From assembly GCA_964651315.1 (NCBI GenBank), contig CAZYXO010000068.1:1-5107 (forward strand): a stretch of 5,107 nucleotides of DNA. The letters run 5' to 3'. Source of the DNA: CAZYXO01 sp964651315 (lineage in GTDB: Bacteria; Bacillota_I; Bacilli_A; RF39; UBA660). Under the pieces are notes generated by a model that was not told where the DNA came from, did not search any database, and worked only from the letters and a program-made list of their open reading frames with translations. A program made the position numbers and the translations under genes. This document shows positions 1 to 5,107 of this stretch, one piece after another. How positions within the stretch are numbered: the first letter of the stretch is position 1; each line of letters begins with the position of its first letter.

Positions 1-199
1 GGCTTTTTTCACTCTTCCTTGTATGTCGCCGTATAATTTCAACAGTGGCAATGCGTTCGAGTGGATCGTGTATTCGGACGGCAACCTGAACAACAACATC
101 GTGTACTACAGTTACGGCCTTCGTGCAGTTATCAATCTGAGCCCTGATGCACCAATATCCGGGGCAGGAACGACAACTCAGGCCTTCACAATCGGCTGA
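1..199 (+). CDS. 3' end of a C-type-lectin-like / DUF6273-like surface or phage-tail-type protein (partial)
   Basis: The open frame begins at base 2 and ends at TGA 197-199, giving 65 residues of a protein whose N-terminal part lies outside the window. The visible tail contains an EWIVYSDGNLNNN segment, then YYSYGLRAVINLSPD, and ends with a Gly/Thr-rich stretch and AFTIG. An aromatic/Asn-rich stretch followed by YGhRxVhNL is the characteristic C-terminus of C-type-lectin-fold or DUF6273-type domains. These occur on bacterial surface proteins, phage tail proteins and variable proteins of diversity-generating retroelements. The segment uses GC-ending codons (AAC, GGC, ATC, CTG) and is close to half GC, unlike everything after about base 280, which suggests transfer from a phage or another host. 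The family call rests on motif resemblance only. That a protein-coding 3' end is present is fairly certain; its function is not. Confidence 0.6.
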   Translation, partial: AFFTLPCMSPYNFNSGNAFEWIVYSDGNLNNNIVYYSYGLRAVINLSPDAPISGAGTTTQAFTIG

Positions 200-396
200 T
201 TGACGGACAGTTTTAAATGAGCCCAGTAATTATAGGGCTTCAAAGGTCGCAAATGTGCGTGCTATTGTGAATGATTTTGCTAATTTTTACCTATTTTATA
301 AGGTAAAAATAGACATAAAATTTCAAAAAAATTGATTAATTACCAAAAAATTAAAAAATAAATGACATTGATAATCAATTTATTAAATAAAAAGAA
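200..396. other. Non-coding gap between the GC-rich gene end and the IS remnant
   Basis: No convincing gene is visible here. Base composition falls from moderate GC (200-275) to extreme AT (after about 280). The frame read from 204 to its stop at 333-335 lacks an ATG but includes a short VRAIVNDF peptide resembling the LRAVINL tail of the upstream gene (see findings). The stretch also holds the 10-bp hairpin at 283-310 and a 13-bp palindrome, ATTGATAATCAAT, at 367-379. The latter could be chance in such AT-rich sequence. Confidence 0.5.
283..310. repeat. 10-bp inverted repeat, hairpin (possible terminator of the upstream gene)
   Basis: ATTTTTACCT (283-292) pairs perfectly with AGGTAAAAAT (301-310) around an 8-base loop. 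It lies about 84 bases downstream of the stop at 199, so it could end the transcript of the GC-rich gene. On the plus strand it is not followed by a T-run (the next bases are AGACATAAAA), so it is a poor intrinsic terminator. It sits at the boundary where the sequence becomes strongly AT-rich and could equally be a structural mark of a mobile-element junction. Confidence 0.45.
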
Positions 397-440
397 AAAA
401 AGACAATATGAAAACAATTTTGTTAAATATTGTCTTTTTA
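395..440 (-). terminator. Intrinsic terminator, probably bidirectional, 3' of the transposase remnant
   Basis: AAAAAGACAATAT (397-409) pairs perfectly over 13 bp with ATATTGTCTTTTT (427-439). Inside the loop, AACAA (413-417) can pair with TTGTT (420-424), extending the structure. On the minus strand the stem is followed by a long T-rich tract (complement of about 383-401), and it lies about 40 bases past the transposase stop at 480. It is therefore most simply the terminator of that gene. The right arm itself ends in five Ts on the plus strand, so it may also block reading from the left. Confidence 0.7.
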
Positions 441-479
441 ACAAATGAAATTAAAGAAATGTATAAATAAAATAATTAA

Positions 480-860
480 TTAAACATCATAAAGAATCAA
501 ATTAAAGGGAATTCTGATATAAACGCATGAATTATAAGCAAGATGAAATAGGGTTAAACCAGTATTAAATAGTGATTTAATTCTAGATTTAATATTATGA
601 GAAATTTTCATAGTAGTAATTTTAACTTTTTTATAACAAGAAGAATTTTTCGAATAATCAGCACCAAGAATAGTAAGAAATAGTATATTAGAACACATTA
701 AAGAATATAAAGATTCAAAATATTTTAAAGAAGCATTAACAGTATTTTCTAAATAAAAGCCATTAGATTTTTGATTTTTAAAAATAGTTTCAATACCACC
801 AAAACGATGAACACGATTGTCAGAATGAGAAACAACATAATTAAATATAATGTTAGAAAT
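480..860 (-). pseudogene. IS4-like DDE transposase, C-terminal remnant (N-terminus missing)
   Basis: Reading the minus strand, the frame runs from a stop at 906-908 down to TAA at 480-482, about 141 codons. The recognisable transposase part starts near 840 and includes RFGGIETIFKNQKSNGFYLE (about 804-746), then FLTILGADYSKN and SLFNTGLTLFHLAYNS, ending IRIPFNLILYDV. The E-x6-K arrangement (ETIFKNQK) matches the catalytic C-terminal signature of IS4-type DDE transposases. The D-D catalytic region and the whole N-terminal part are absent, and the frame closes into AT-rich nonsense beyond about 860. Family members have several hundred residues, so only about the last quarter to third remains and it cannot be active. 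An ATG at 696-698 opens a 72-codon frame, but that is an internal methionine, not a gene start. The break lies just upstream of the defence operon. Confidence 0.75.
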
Positions 861-928
861 AATTTTATCATATAGAAAAATAAATAGAATAATTATTAAA
901 ATAATTCATATAATTATAAAAAAACGAT

Positions 929-955
929 ATTTTAAGAGAAAATATCTCTTAAAAT
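929..955. repeat. 11-bp inverted repeat abutting the defence-operon promoter (candidate operator)
   Basis: ATTTTAAGAGA (929-939) pairs perfectly with TCTCTTAAAAT (945-955) around a 5-base loop. The right arm ends one base before the proposed -35 hexamer at 957-962. That position suits an operator bound by a regulator of the downstream operon. On the minus strand a T-run follows the stem (complement of 918-924), so a weak minus-strand terminator is an alternative, although no minus-strand gene feeds it. Confidence 0.5.
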
Positions 956-956
956 G

Positions 957-986
957 TTGGAAAATAACAAGAAAGTGTGATAAAAT
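957..986 (+). promoter_or_regulatory. Sigma-A-type promoter of the rloA-rloB operon, extended -10
   Basis: A TTGGAA -35 hexamer (957-962) is separated by 18 bases from a TAAAAT -10 hexamer (981-986). The -10 is preceded by TGA (978-980), forming an extended -10 element. Transcription would begin near 993, leaving a leader of about 19 bases with the AGAGGTG ribosome binding site before the ATG at 1012. AT-rich DNA yields chance promoters, but element quality, spacing and position agree. Confidence 0.6.
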
Positions 987-1011
987 GTTTTTAAATGAGA
1001 GGTGTTATGTA

Positions 1012-2220
1012 ATGTTATTACAATTTAAATTTAAGAATCATAAATGTTTTCGTGAAGAAAATATTCTTGATTTAATGGCTACCCAAGAAAAAAGACATAT
1101 TGATTCAACAATTAATATTAATGGATATAATATTTTACCATTAATTGAAGTGCATGGAGCAAACGCATCTGGTAAAAGTAGTTTACTTGAAGCATTGTTT
1201 TTTATGTTTAAAATAGTTAAATTATCAAGTAGAATTGATATTAATAATGATTTACCAACTGTTCCATTTATTTTTTGTAATCAATCAATAAAACAAAATA
1301 GTGAATATGAAATTTCTATTTGTTTAAAAGATTATGAATATAGATATGGATTTTCCGTTAATAAAAATGGTTTTGATGAAGAATGGTTATATAAAAAGAA
1401 ATTTCTTTCAACATCTACTGCAACTCAAAAAATAATCTTTGAAAGAAATAAAGAAAAAGTTTATTTTGGTAAATCATTTGAAAAATACAAAAAAACTTGG
1501 GATTTATTTGGTAATAATACTAATATTAATACTAATAAATTATTAATTTTAAGTAATGTTGCCATTAAAGAAGAAGAAGGTATTTTAAGAGATATTTTTA
1601 ATTTTATTAGTAAATTTTCTTTTAAATATGAAAGTGTTTTTCAAACTAAATATAGCATAGATATTTTTAATAAAGATAATTCACTTTTTAATAAATTTCA
1701 AAAAATAATTACAAAATTTGATCCATGCTTACTTGGAATTAAAATTGATGAGTTGGATGATGAATCTGGAAGTAAATCATATAATATTAGTGGAATTCAC
1801 CAGAATATTCAAGATAATAAGAAACGTATTTTAATACCTTTACAAAATGAATCTGATGGAACGATTAAAATATTTAATATTTTACCAACTATTTTGTTAA
1901 ATTTAGAAGTAGGCGGCTTATTATGTATTGATGAATTAGATACGAAATTTCATCCATTATTATTTAAAAAAATTGTTAATATGTATAAAGATAAAAGTAT
2001 TAATAAAAATAATGCTCAATTAATTTTTACAGCACATTCCACTTTCTTATTTAATAGTGATGAATTAAGAAGAGATGAATTGTATTTAGTTGAAAAAGAT
2101 AAACAAGGAATTTCAAGATTGTATTCTTTATCAGAGTTTAGAAATTTAAGAGTAGATGCAGATTATGAAAAAAAATATTTAACAGGTCAATTTGGAGCTA
2201 TTCCATACGAAGAAAAGTAG
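1012..2220 (+). CDS. AAA family ATPase, RloA/AbiLi-like (anti-phage defence, first gene)
   Basis: A 402-residue SMC/ABC-type ATPase of the AAA_15/AAA_21 kind, probably the ATP-driven sensor or motor of a two-gene defence system. Visible motifs: an N-terminal FKNHKCFREENILDL strand typical of RecF/OLD-like ATPases; Walker A GANASGKSS (residues 49-57); a signature-like NESDGT (279-284); Walker B LLCIDELD (303-310) followed by FHP; and switch histidine H342 in FTAHST. The central region (about 100-270) is the divergent insertion usual for this group. There is no membrane segment. The start at 1012 is chosen because AGAGGTG (998-1004) lies 7 bases upstream and the protein then begins MLLQFKFKNHKCF. 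The same frame stays open up to an ATG at 850, but those 54 extra codons overlap the promoter and antisense transposase DNA and encode low-complexity Ile/Lys residues. The stop lies 7 bases before the rloB-like gene, implying one transcript and linked function. Membership of this ATPase group is certain; the RloA/AbiLi assignment relies on the partner gene. Confidence 0.88.
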   Translation: MLLQFKFKNHKCFREENILDLMATQEKRHIDSTININGYNILPLIEVHGANASGKSSLLEALFFMFKIVKLSSRIDINNDLPTVPFIFCNQSIKQNSEYEISICLKDYEYRYGFSVNKNGFDEEWLYKKKFLSTSTATQKIIFERNKEKVYFGKSFEKYKKTWDLFGNNTNINTNKLLILSNVAIKEEEGILRDIFNFISKFSFKYESVFQTKYSIDIFNKDNSLFNKFQKIITKFDPCLLGIKIDELDDESGSKSYNISGIHQNIQDNKKRILIPLQNESDGTIKIFNILPTILLNLEVGGLLCIDELDTKFHPLLFKKIVNMYKDKSINKNNAQLIFTAHSTFLFNSDELRRDELYLVEKDKQGISRLYSLSEFRNLRVDADYEKKYLTGQFGAIPYEEK

Positions 2221-2227
2221 GTAATTT

Positions 2228-2929
2228 ATGGGAAGCGACAATTTATTTATTAAAAGAAGAGAAGAGAGAAAAAAGCGAAAAGAAAACATTTTACAACAAA
2301 AGTCTAGTAACTGGCTTATAGTATGTGAAGGAAAGCAAACTGAACCAAATTATTTTTTGGAAGCAATAATTGAAATTAATAAAAATTTACCCAAAGATTA
2401 TAAATTAAAAGTAAGAATTGAAGGTAAAGGGATGAATACAACTTCTTTAGTACGAGCAGCTGAAAATATACAAAATGAAATAGATAGATATGTTACTACA
2501 ACTATTCCTTACGGAAAAATATTTGTTGTTTTTGATAAAGACAGTTTTAATGATGAAGAATTTAATGAAGCAGTGTTAATGTGTGAAAGAAATGGATATA
2601 TTCCTCTATGGTCAAATGAAGCAATTGAATATTGGTTTTTATTACATTTTAATTATATAGATGCTGGGATGGATAGAAAAATGTATTTGGAAAAATTGAA
2701 TGCTTATTTTAAAAACTCAGGTTTAAAATATAAATATAAGAAGAACGATAAGTTTATTTACTCAAAATTATGTAAATATGGTTCTTTAGAAACAGCAAGA
2801 AAGAATGCTAATAAAGTTCATTTAATTCATCAAAATCATTTACCATCAGAATCTCTTAGTTGTACAACAGTTTATCGTTTTTTCGATATTGTAGATGAAA
2901 GAATTAATGAATTAAAATATAATAACTAA
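2228..2929 (+). CDS. rloB: RloB-like / AbiLii-like protein with TOPRIM-type fold (defence effector)
   Basis: A 233-residue RloB family protein. After a highly basic N-terminus (residues 9-18, KRREERKKRK) comes the family hallmark LIVCEGKQTEPNYF (30-43). A second acidic motif, FVVFDKDSF with D103 and D105, follows, then WSNEAIEYWFLLHF (128-141). The E34 / D103-x-D105 arrangement matches the metal-binding pattern of TOPRIM and OLD-like nucleases, so a nucleic-acid-cleaving effector role is inferred. RloB was named from Campylobacter R-M-linked ORFs. AbiLii, from the lactococcal abortive-infection system AbiL, belongs to the same family and is likewise paired with an ATPase. The length is normal for the family and all visible key residues are present, so the gene looks intact. 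It begins 7 bases after the ATPase stop with only a weak AGGT ribosome binding site, consistent with translational coupling. AriB of PARIS is a related but distinct TOPRIM partner; the EGKQTEPNYF motif favours RloB. Confidence 0.87.
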   Translation: MGSDNLFIKRREERKKRKENILQQKSSNWLIVCEGKQTEPNYFLEAIIEINKNLPKDYKLKVRIEGKGMNTTSLVRAAENIQNEIDRYVTTTIPYGKIFVVFDKDSFNDEEFNEAVLMCERNGYIPLWSNEAIEYWFLLHFNYIDAGMDRKMYLEKLNAYFKNSGLKYKYKKNDKFIYSKLCKYGSLETARKNANKVHLIHQNHLPSESLSCTTVYRFFDIVDERINELKYNN

Positions 2930-2968
2930 AATAAATAAATTAATCATAAACTTATATAGGTGAATAAT

Positions 2969-3214
2969 ATGCATATAAAAGATAATATAATTAATTTTTT
3001 ATATGATAAGAATTATTTTATTAATATATATAATAATTATATTCATTTATATAATTATGAAGATTTAATTAGTTTAGATGATAATATATTAGTTATAATA
3101 ATAAATAATAGTAAATTAACTATTAAAGGTAATAATTTTAAAGTAATAAAGATGAGTAAAAATGAATTATTATTATCAGGTAATGTATATAATATGGAGT
3201 TTAAGAATGAATAA
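2969..3214 (+). CDS. yqfC: Sporulation protein YqfC (YabP/YqfC family)
   Basis: An 81-residue protein of the YabP/YqfC family. The typical second half is present: YIHLYNYEDLISLDDN (residues 24-39), then LTIKGNNFKVIKMSKNELLL (50-69) and SGNVYNMEF (70-78). This corresponds to the family pattern of an IkG-x-L-x-I segment followed by (S/T)GxIxxIxF. In Bacillus subtilis yqfC is a mother-cell (sigma-E) gene next to yqfD; its biochemical role is not established. The ATG at 2969 is chosen because AGGTGA (2958-2963) lies 5 bases upstream; an in-frame GTG at 2960 lies inside that ribosome binding site. The length is slightly below the usual 90 or so residues. It follows rloB by 39 bases without a terminator and overlaps yqfD by 8 bases. 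Codons are almost entirely A/T-ending, as expected of resident DNA. Confidence 0.85.
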   Translation: MHIKDNIINFLYDKNYFINIYNNYIHLYNYEDLISLDDNILVIIINNSKLTIKGNNFKVIKMSKNELLLSGNVYNMEFKNE

Positions 3215-4352
3215 TTATATATTAGTGGAATGTATTACTGATAATTATTATAAGTTAATAAATAAATTAATTAGTTTAAATATAAGAATAGATAATATAA
3301 ACTATAATAAATCTAATGTAAGATTTATTATAGTTTATAGTGATTATAAGAAATTAAAGAAATATTTAGTTACATATAAATTTAAAATAATTAGAAGATA
3401 TGGTATTAGTCATATAAAAGATATAATTAAGAATAATATTATATTTATTTTAAGTATAATACTTGGTTTAATTATTTTTTTAATTTTAAGTAATGTTATT
3501 GTAGATGTTAAAATTATTAGTAGTAATAAAGATATTGTTAAATTACTTAGTAATGAACTTGATGATTATAATGTTAAAAGATTAACGTTTAAGAAAGATT
3601 TTAATGAATTAGATGATATTAAGAATAAGATACTTGCGGAGAATAAAGATAAATTAGAGTGGTTAAGTATTAAAATTGATGGTATGAATTATGTTATTAA
3701 TGTTGAAGAAAGAATTATTAATAAAGAAATTATTAAGAAAGATAAATGTAATATAGTAGCAAATAAAAATGGTATTATTAAAAATATTAATAATTATAAA
3801 GGTGTTAATGTTGTTAATATTAATGATTATGTAGAAAAGGGTAGTATTTTGATAACTGGTATTATTAAGAAAGATGAAGAAGTTAAAAGTTATGTATGTG
3901 CTAGTGGTAAAGTATATGCTGAAGTTTGGTATACTGCTAATATTAAAGTGCCTCTTTATTATGAAGAAGTTAGTACTACAAATAAGGTAAGATATAATTT
4001 AAAAGTAAATGATTATGTTATATTTAATAGTAGATTAGATAAGTATGTAAGTAATGATAAAAAGATATTTAGTTTATTTAATTATAATTTGTTTTTAATA
4101 AAAGAAATGGAAGTTACTAGTGTTAAGAAAAAATATCGTAAAAAGGAAGTTGAAAGTAAAATAGATGAATTAGTGATGGAGAAATTTGATGTAAAACTTA
4201 AGGATGGAGAAAGTATTATTAATAAAAATATTTTGAAAAGTGAAATTAATGGTGATGTAATGAATGCTGAAGTTTTTGTTACAGTTAAAGAGAATATTGG
4301 GGAAAGTGTAGAGTTTAAAATAGAAGAAGAAAATTTAGAAAAAAATGATTAA
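3207..4352 (+). CDS. yqfD: Sporulation protein YqfD
   Basis: A 381-residue YqfD family membrane protein required for efficient sporulation in B. subtilis, where it is expressed with yqfC under sigma-E. An N-terminal cytoplasmic region (1-77, ending in basic RRYGISHIKD) precedes one strongly hydrophobic segment (about 78-99, rich in Ile and Leu). The large remaining part is probably extracytoplasmic and carries the family-typical EWLSIKIDGMNYVINVEER (151-169). A later segment (about 195-250) contains a GxVxxINxxxGxxV-like pattern resembling lipoyl/biotinyl-type folds. The ATG at 3207 is preceded by GGAG (3196-3199) with 7 bases spacing. The frame is open further upstream to 3162, but that part lies inside yqfC and is not expected to be translated. 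The 8-base overlap with yqfC implies translational coupling. A strong terminator follows, so phoH and ybeY, which often follow yqfD in other Firmicutes, are not in this transcript. Confidence 0.9.
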   Translation: MNNYILVECITDNYYKLINKLISLNIRIDNINYNKSNVRFIIVYSDYKKLKKYLVTYKFKIIRRYGISHIKDIIKNNIIFILSIILGLIIFLILSNVIVDVKIISSNKDIVKLLSNELDDYNVKRLTFKKDFNELDDIKNKILAENKDKLEWLSIKIDGMNYVINVEERIINKEIIKKDKCNIVANKNGIIKNINNYKGVNVVNINDYVEKGSILITGIIKKDEEVKSYVCASGKVYAEVWYTANIKVPLYYEEVSTTNKVRYNLKVNDYVIFNSRLDKYVSNDKKIFSLFNYNLFLIKEMEVTSVKKKYRKKEVESKIDELVMEKFDVKLKDGESIINKNILKSEINGDVMNAEVFVTVKENIGESVEFKIEEENLEKND

Positions 4353-4366
4353 TTAATTCTTTTGTT

Positions 4367-4401
4367 AAGCATATAAAATATTACGTTTTATATGCTTTTT
4401 T
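4367..4401 (+). terminator. Rho-independent terminator after yqfD
   Basis: AAGCATATAAAA (4367-4378) pairs perfectly over 12 bp with TTTTATATGCTT (4386-4397) around a 7-base loop. The T-run 4396-4401 follows directly. It starts 15 bases after the yqfD stop and is the only clear plus-strand terminator between the promoter at 957-986 and this point. Confidence 0.9.
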
Positions 4402-4442
4402 ATAGGGAAATTGGTAAACTTTTTAGGTATAAAAATAAAGTG

Positions 4443-4474
4443 AAAGTTTACTTTAAAATAAACTTTTAAAAGTT
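4443..4474. repeat. Two overlapping inverted repeats upstream of dinD
   Basis: AAAGTTTA (4443-4450) is the inverse of TAAACTTT (4459-4466), with 8 bases between the arms. AACTTTTAAAAGTT (4461-4474) is a perfect 14-bp palindrome sharing bases with the right arm, so the two pairings exclude each other. They lie just upstream of the proposed dinD -35 element and could be protein-binding sites, but such AT-rich repeats also arise by chance. Confidence 0.4.
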
Positions 4475-4483
4475 GCTAAAAAA

Positions 4484-4495
4484 GTGTTGCAACAC
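4484..4495. promoter_or_regulatory. Palindrome GTGTTGCAACAC, candidate operator of dinD
   Basis: A perfect 12-bp palindrome in otherwise AT-rich DNA. It contains the proposed -35 hexamer TTGCAA (4487-4492), the classical place for a repressor site. It does not match the Bacillus-type LexA box (CGAAC-N4-GTTCG), although dinD is a LexA target in E. coli. A weaker pair, ACATA/TATGT (4494-4498 and 4505-4509), overlaps the spacer. The regulator is unknown; the operator role is inferred from symmetry and position. Confidence 0.5.
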
Positions 4496-4515
4496 ATATA
4501 TTTGTATGTTAGTAT
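4487..4515 (+). promoter_or_regulatory. Promoter of dinD (TTGCAA -35, extended -10)
   Basis: TTGCAA (4487-4492) is followed after 17 bases by TAGTAT (4510-4515). The latter is preceded by TGT (4507-4509), forming an extended -10. An alternative -10, TATAAA (4513-4518), would need a 20-base spacer. Transcription would start near 4522, leaving a leader of about 40 bases. The preceding terminator means dinD needs its own promoter. Confidence 0.45.
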
Positions 4516-4563
4516 AAAAGACAAGTAATTTAAAATTGTAAAAATAAGAAATGGAGGTTAACA

Positions 4564-5107
4564 ATGAATAAATTAATTAAAAAATATGAGACTTTTGAGG
4601 ATATTAAACATATGGATGAGTATGGTAATGAATTTTGGTATGCAAGAGAATTGCAAGTTGTATTAAATTATAAAGAGTGGAGAAAATTTGAAGGCGTAAT
4701 TAATAAGGCAAAGGTTGCGTGTGATACCAGCAATTATAATAGTTTGGAACACTTTGTCGACGCCGACAAACCGATAAGAGGTGGTCATGGTAATATACAA
4801 ATTGTTAAGGATTACAAGTTAACAAGATATGCTTGTTATTTAATTGTGCAAAATGGCGATTCAAGAAAAGAAGTAATAGCACTAGGTCAAACTTATTTTG
4901 CAATTCAAACAAGAAAGCAAGAGTTAAGTGAAAAAGAATATTCTTTATTAAGTGAAGATGATAAAAGATTATATAATCGAGATATTACTAAAAGAGAAAA
5001 TTATTTGTTAAACCAAACTGCTAAAAATGCCGGAGTAAAAAATTTTGATAAGTTTCATAATGCTGGATATAAAGGATTATATAATGGAGAAACAGCAGAT
5101 GATATTG
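4564..5107 (+). CDS. dinD: DNA-damage-inducible protein D (DinD), BRO-N domain; 3' end outside the window
   Basis: 181 residues are visible before the window ends; full-length DinD is about 270. The N-terminal half is a BRO-N-type DNA-binding domain: FWYARELQVVLNYKEWRKFE (24-43), INKAKVACDTS (46-56), then DYKLTRYACYLIVQNGDSRK (83-102) and EVIALGQTYFAIQTRKQEL (103-121). The last block is nearly diagnostic for DinD. AAKNAGVKNF-like and FHNAGYKGLYNGETADDI segments follow (about residues 151-181), also as in the family. E. coli DinD belongs to the SOS regulon and inhibits RecA filaments; the same role is only inferred here. The start is firm: GGAGG (4553-4557) lies 6 bases before the ATG. It is separated from yqfD by a terminator and has its own promoter with a palindromic site. 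A few GC-rich codons (GTC GAC GCC GAC, about residues 65-68) contrast with the AT-rich neighbours and may hint at transfer. Confidence 0.9.
   Translation, partial: MNKLIKKYETFEDIKHMDEYGNEFWYARELQVVLNYKEWRKFEGVINKAKVACDTSNYNSLEHFVDADKPIRGGHGNIQIVKDYKLTRYACYLIVQNGDSRKEVIALGQTYFAIQTRKQELSEKEYSLLSEDDKRLYNRDITKRENYLLNQTAKNAGVKNFDKFHNAGYKGLYNGETADDI

Noticed and set aside
217..270. Small ORF of 17 codons beginning ATG at 217
   Set aside because: It has no ribosome binding site, no recognisable product, and lies in a stretch that looks like decayed sequence.
480..698. A separate 72-residue minus-strand gene starting at ATG 696-698
   Set aside because: The frame continues upstream with transposase sequence (RFGGIETIFKNQK), so this methionine is internal to a broken transposase.
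850..1011. Extension of the ATPase gene to an ATG at 850 (54 extra N-terminal residues)
   Set aside because: These codons overlap the inverted repeat, the promoter and antisense transposase DNA, encode low-complexity Ile/Lys residues, and have no ribosome binding site. AGAGGTG sits 7 bases before the ATG at 1012, where family similarity begins.
2945..2952. CATAAACT, resembling a sigma-E -10 element upstream of yqfC
   Set aside because: It matches the -10 consensus well, but no -35-like element lies at the right spacing, and transcription would start inside the ribosome binding site at 2958.
3162..3206. Extension of yqfD to an ATG at 3162
   Set aside because: The extra 15 codons lie inside yqfC. 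GGAG at 3196-3199 correctly serves the ATG at 3207, and the family N-terminus begins there.
4494..4509. ACATA-N6-TATGT as a LexA box
   Set aside because: It lacks the GAAC/GTTC half-sites required by Gram-positive LexA, and 5-bp AT-rich arms are expected by chance here.
1..5107. CRISPR array, tRNA or rRNA genes
   Set aside because: I saw no regularly spaced direct repeats and no GTTCRANNC-type T-loop or rRNA-like conserved stretch on either strand.

Overview
The window is almost entirely very AT-rich DNA with A/T-ending codons. Genes are tightly packed and preceded by clear GGAGG-type ribosome binding sites. It also carries a yqfC-yqfD sporulation pair. Together these point to a low-GC, spore-lineage Firmicute (Bacilli/Clostridia-like, of the kind common in gut metagenomes). 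No species can be named from the sequence. The exception is roughly the first 200 bases, where GC is close to half by my count. They encode the last 65 residues of a C-type-lectin-like or DUF6273-like surface or phage-tail-type protein and look compositionally foreign.

Layout: (1) 1-199, plus strand: 3' end of the GC-rich gene. (2) 200-480: non-coding, AT-rich, with a 10-bp hairpin and a longer terminator-type hairpin. (3) 480-860, minus strand: C-terminal remnant of an IS4-like DDE transposase, without its N-terminal part. (4) 929-1011: an 11-bp inverted repeat abutting an extended -10 promoter and a strong Shine-Dalgarno. (5) 1012-2929: a two-gene operon of an AAA ATPase (RloA/AbiLi-like) and a RloB/AbiLii-like TOPRIM-type protein. 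I read this as an AbiL/RloAB anti-phage (abortive infection) module. (6) 2969-4352: yqfC and yqfD, overlapping by 8 bases, closed by an intrinsic terminator at 4367-4401. (7) 4403-4563: a regulatory interval with three palindromic or inverted-repeat sequences. (8) 4564 to the window end: the N-terminal 181 residues of DinD (DNA-damage-inducible protein D, BRO-N domain).

How the parts relate: the defence pair sits between an insertion-sequence scar and a conserved sporulation operon, with a GC-rich, possibly phage-derived gene end farther upstream. This is the look of a small accessory insertion placed just upstream of core genes. In the defence pair the ATPase probably acts as sensor or motor and the TOPRIM-type partner as effector. 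yqfC-yqfD work in the mother cell/forespore envelope during sporulation and are probably functionally unrelated to the defence genes, although no terminator separates them. DinD is a RecA-modulating, DNA-damage-linked protein in Escherichia coli. Here it has its own promoter, but no canonical Gram-positive LexA box is visible.
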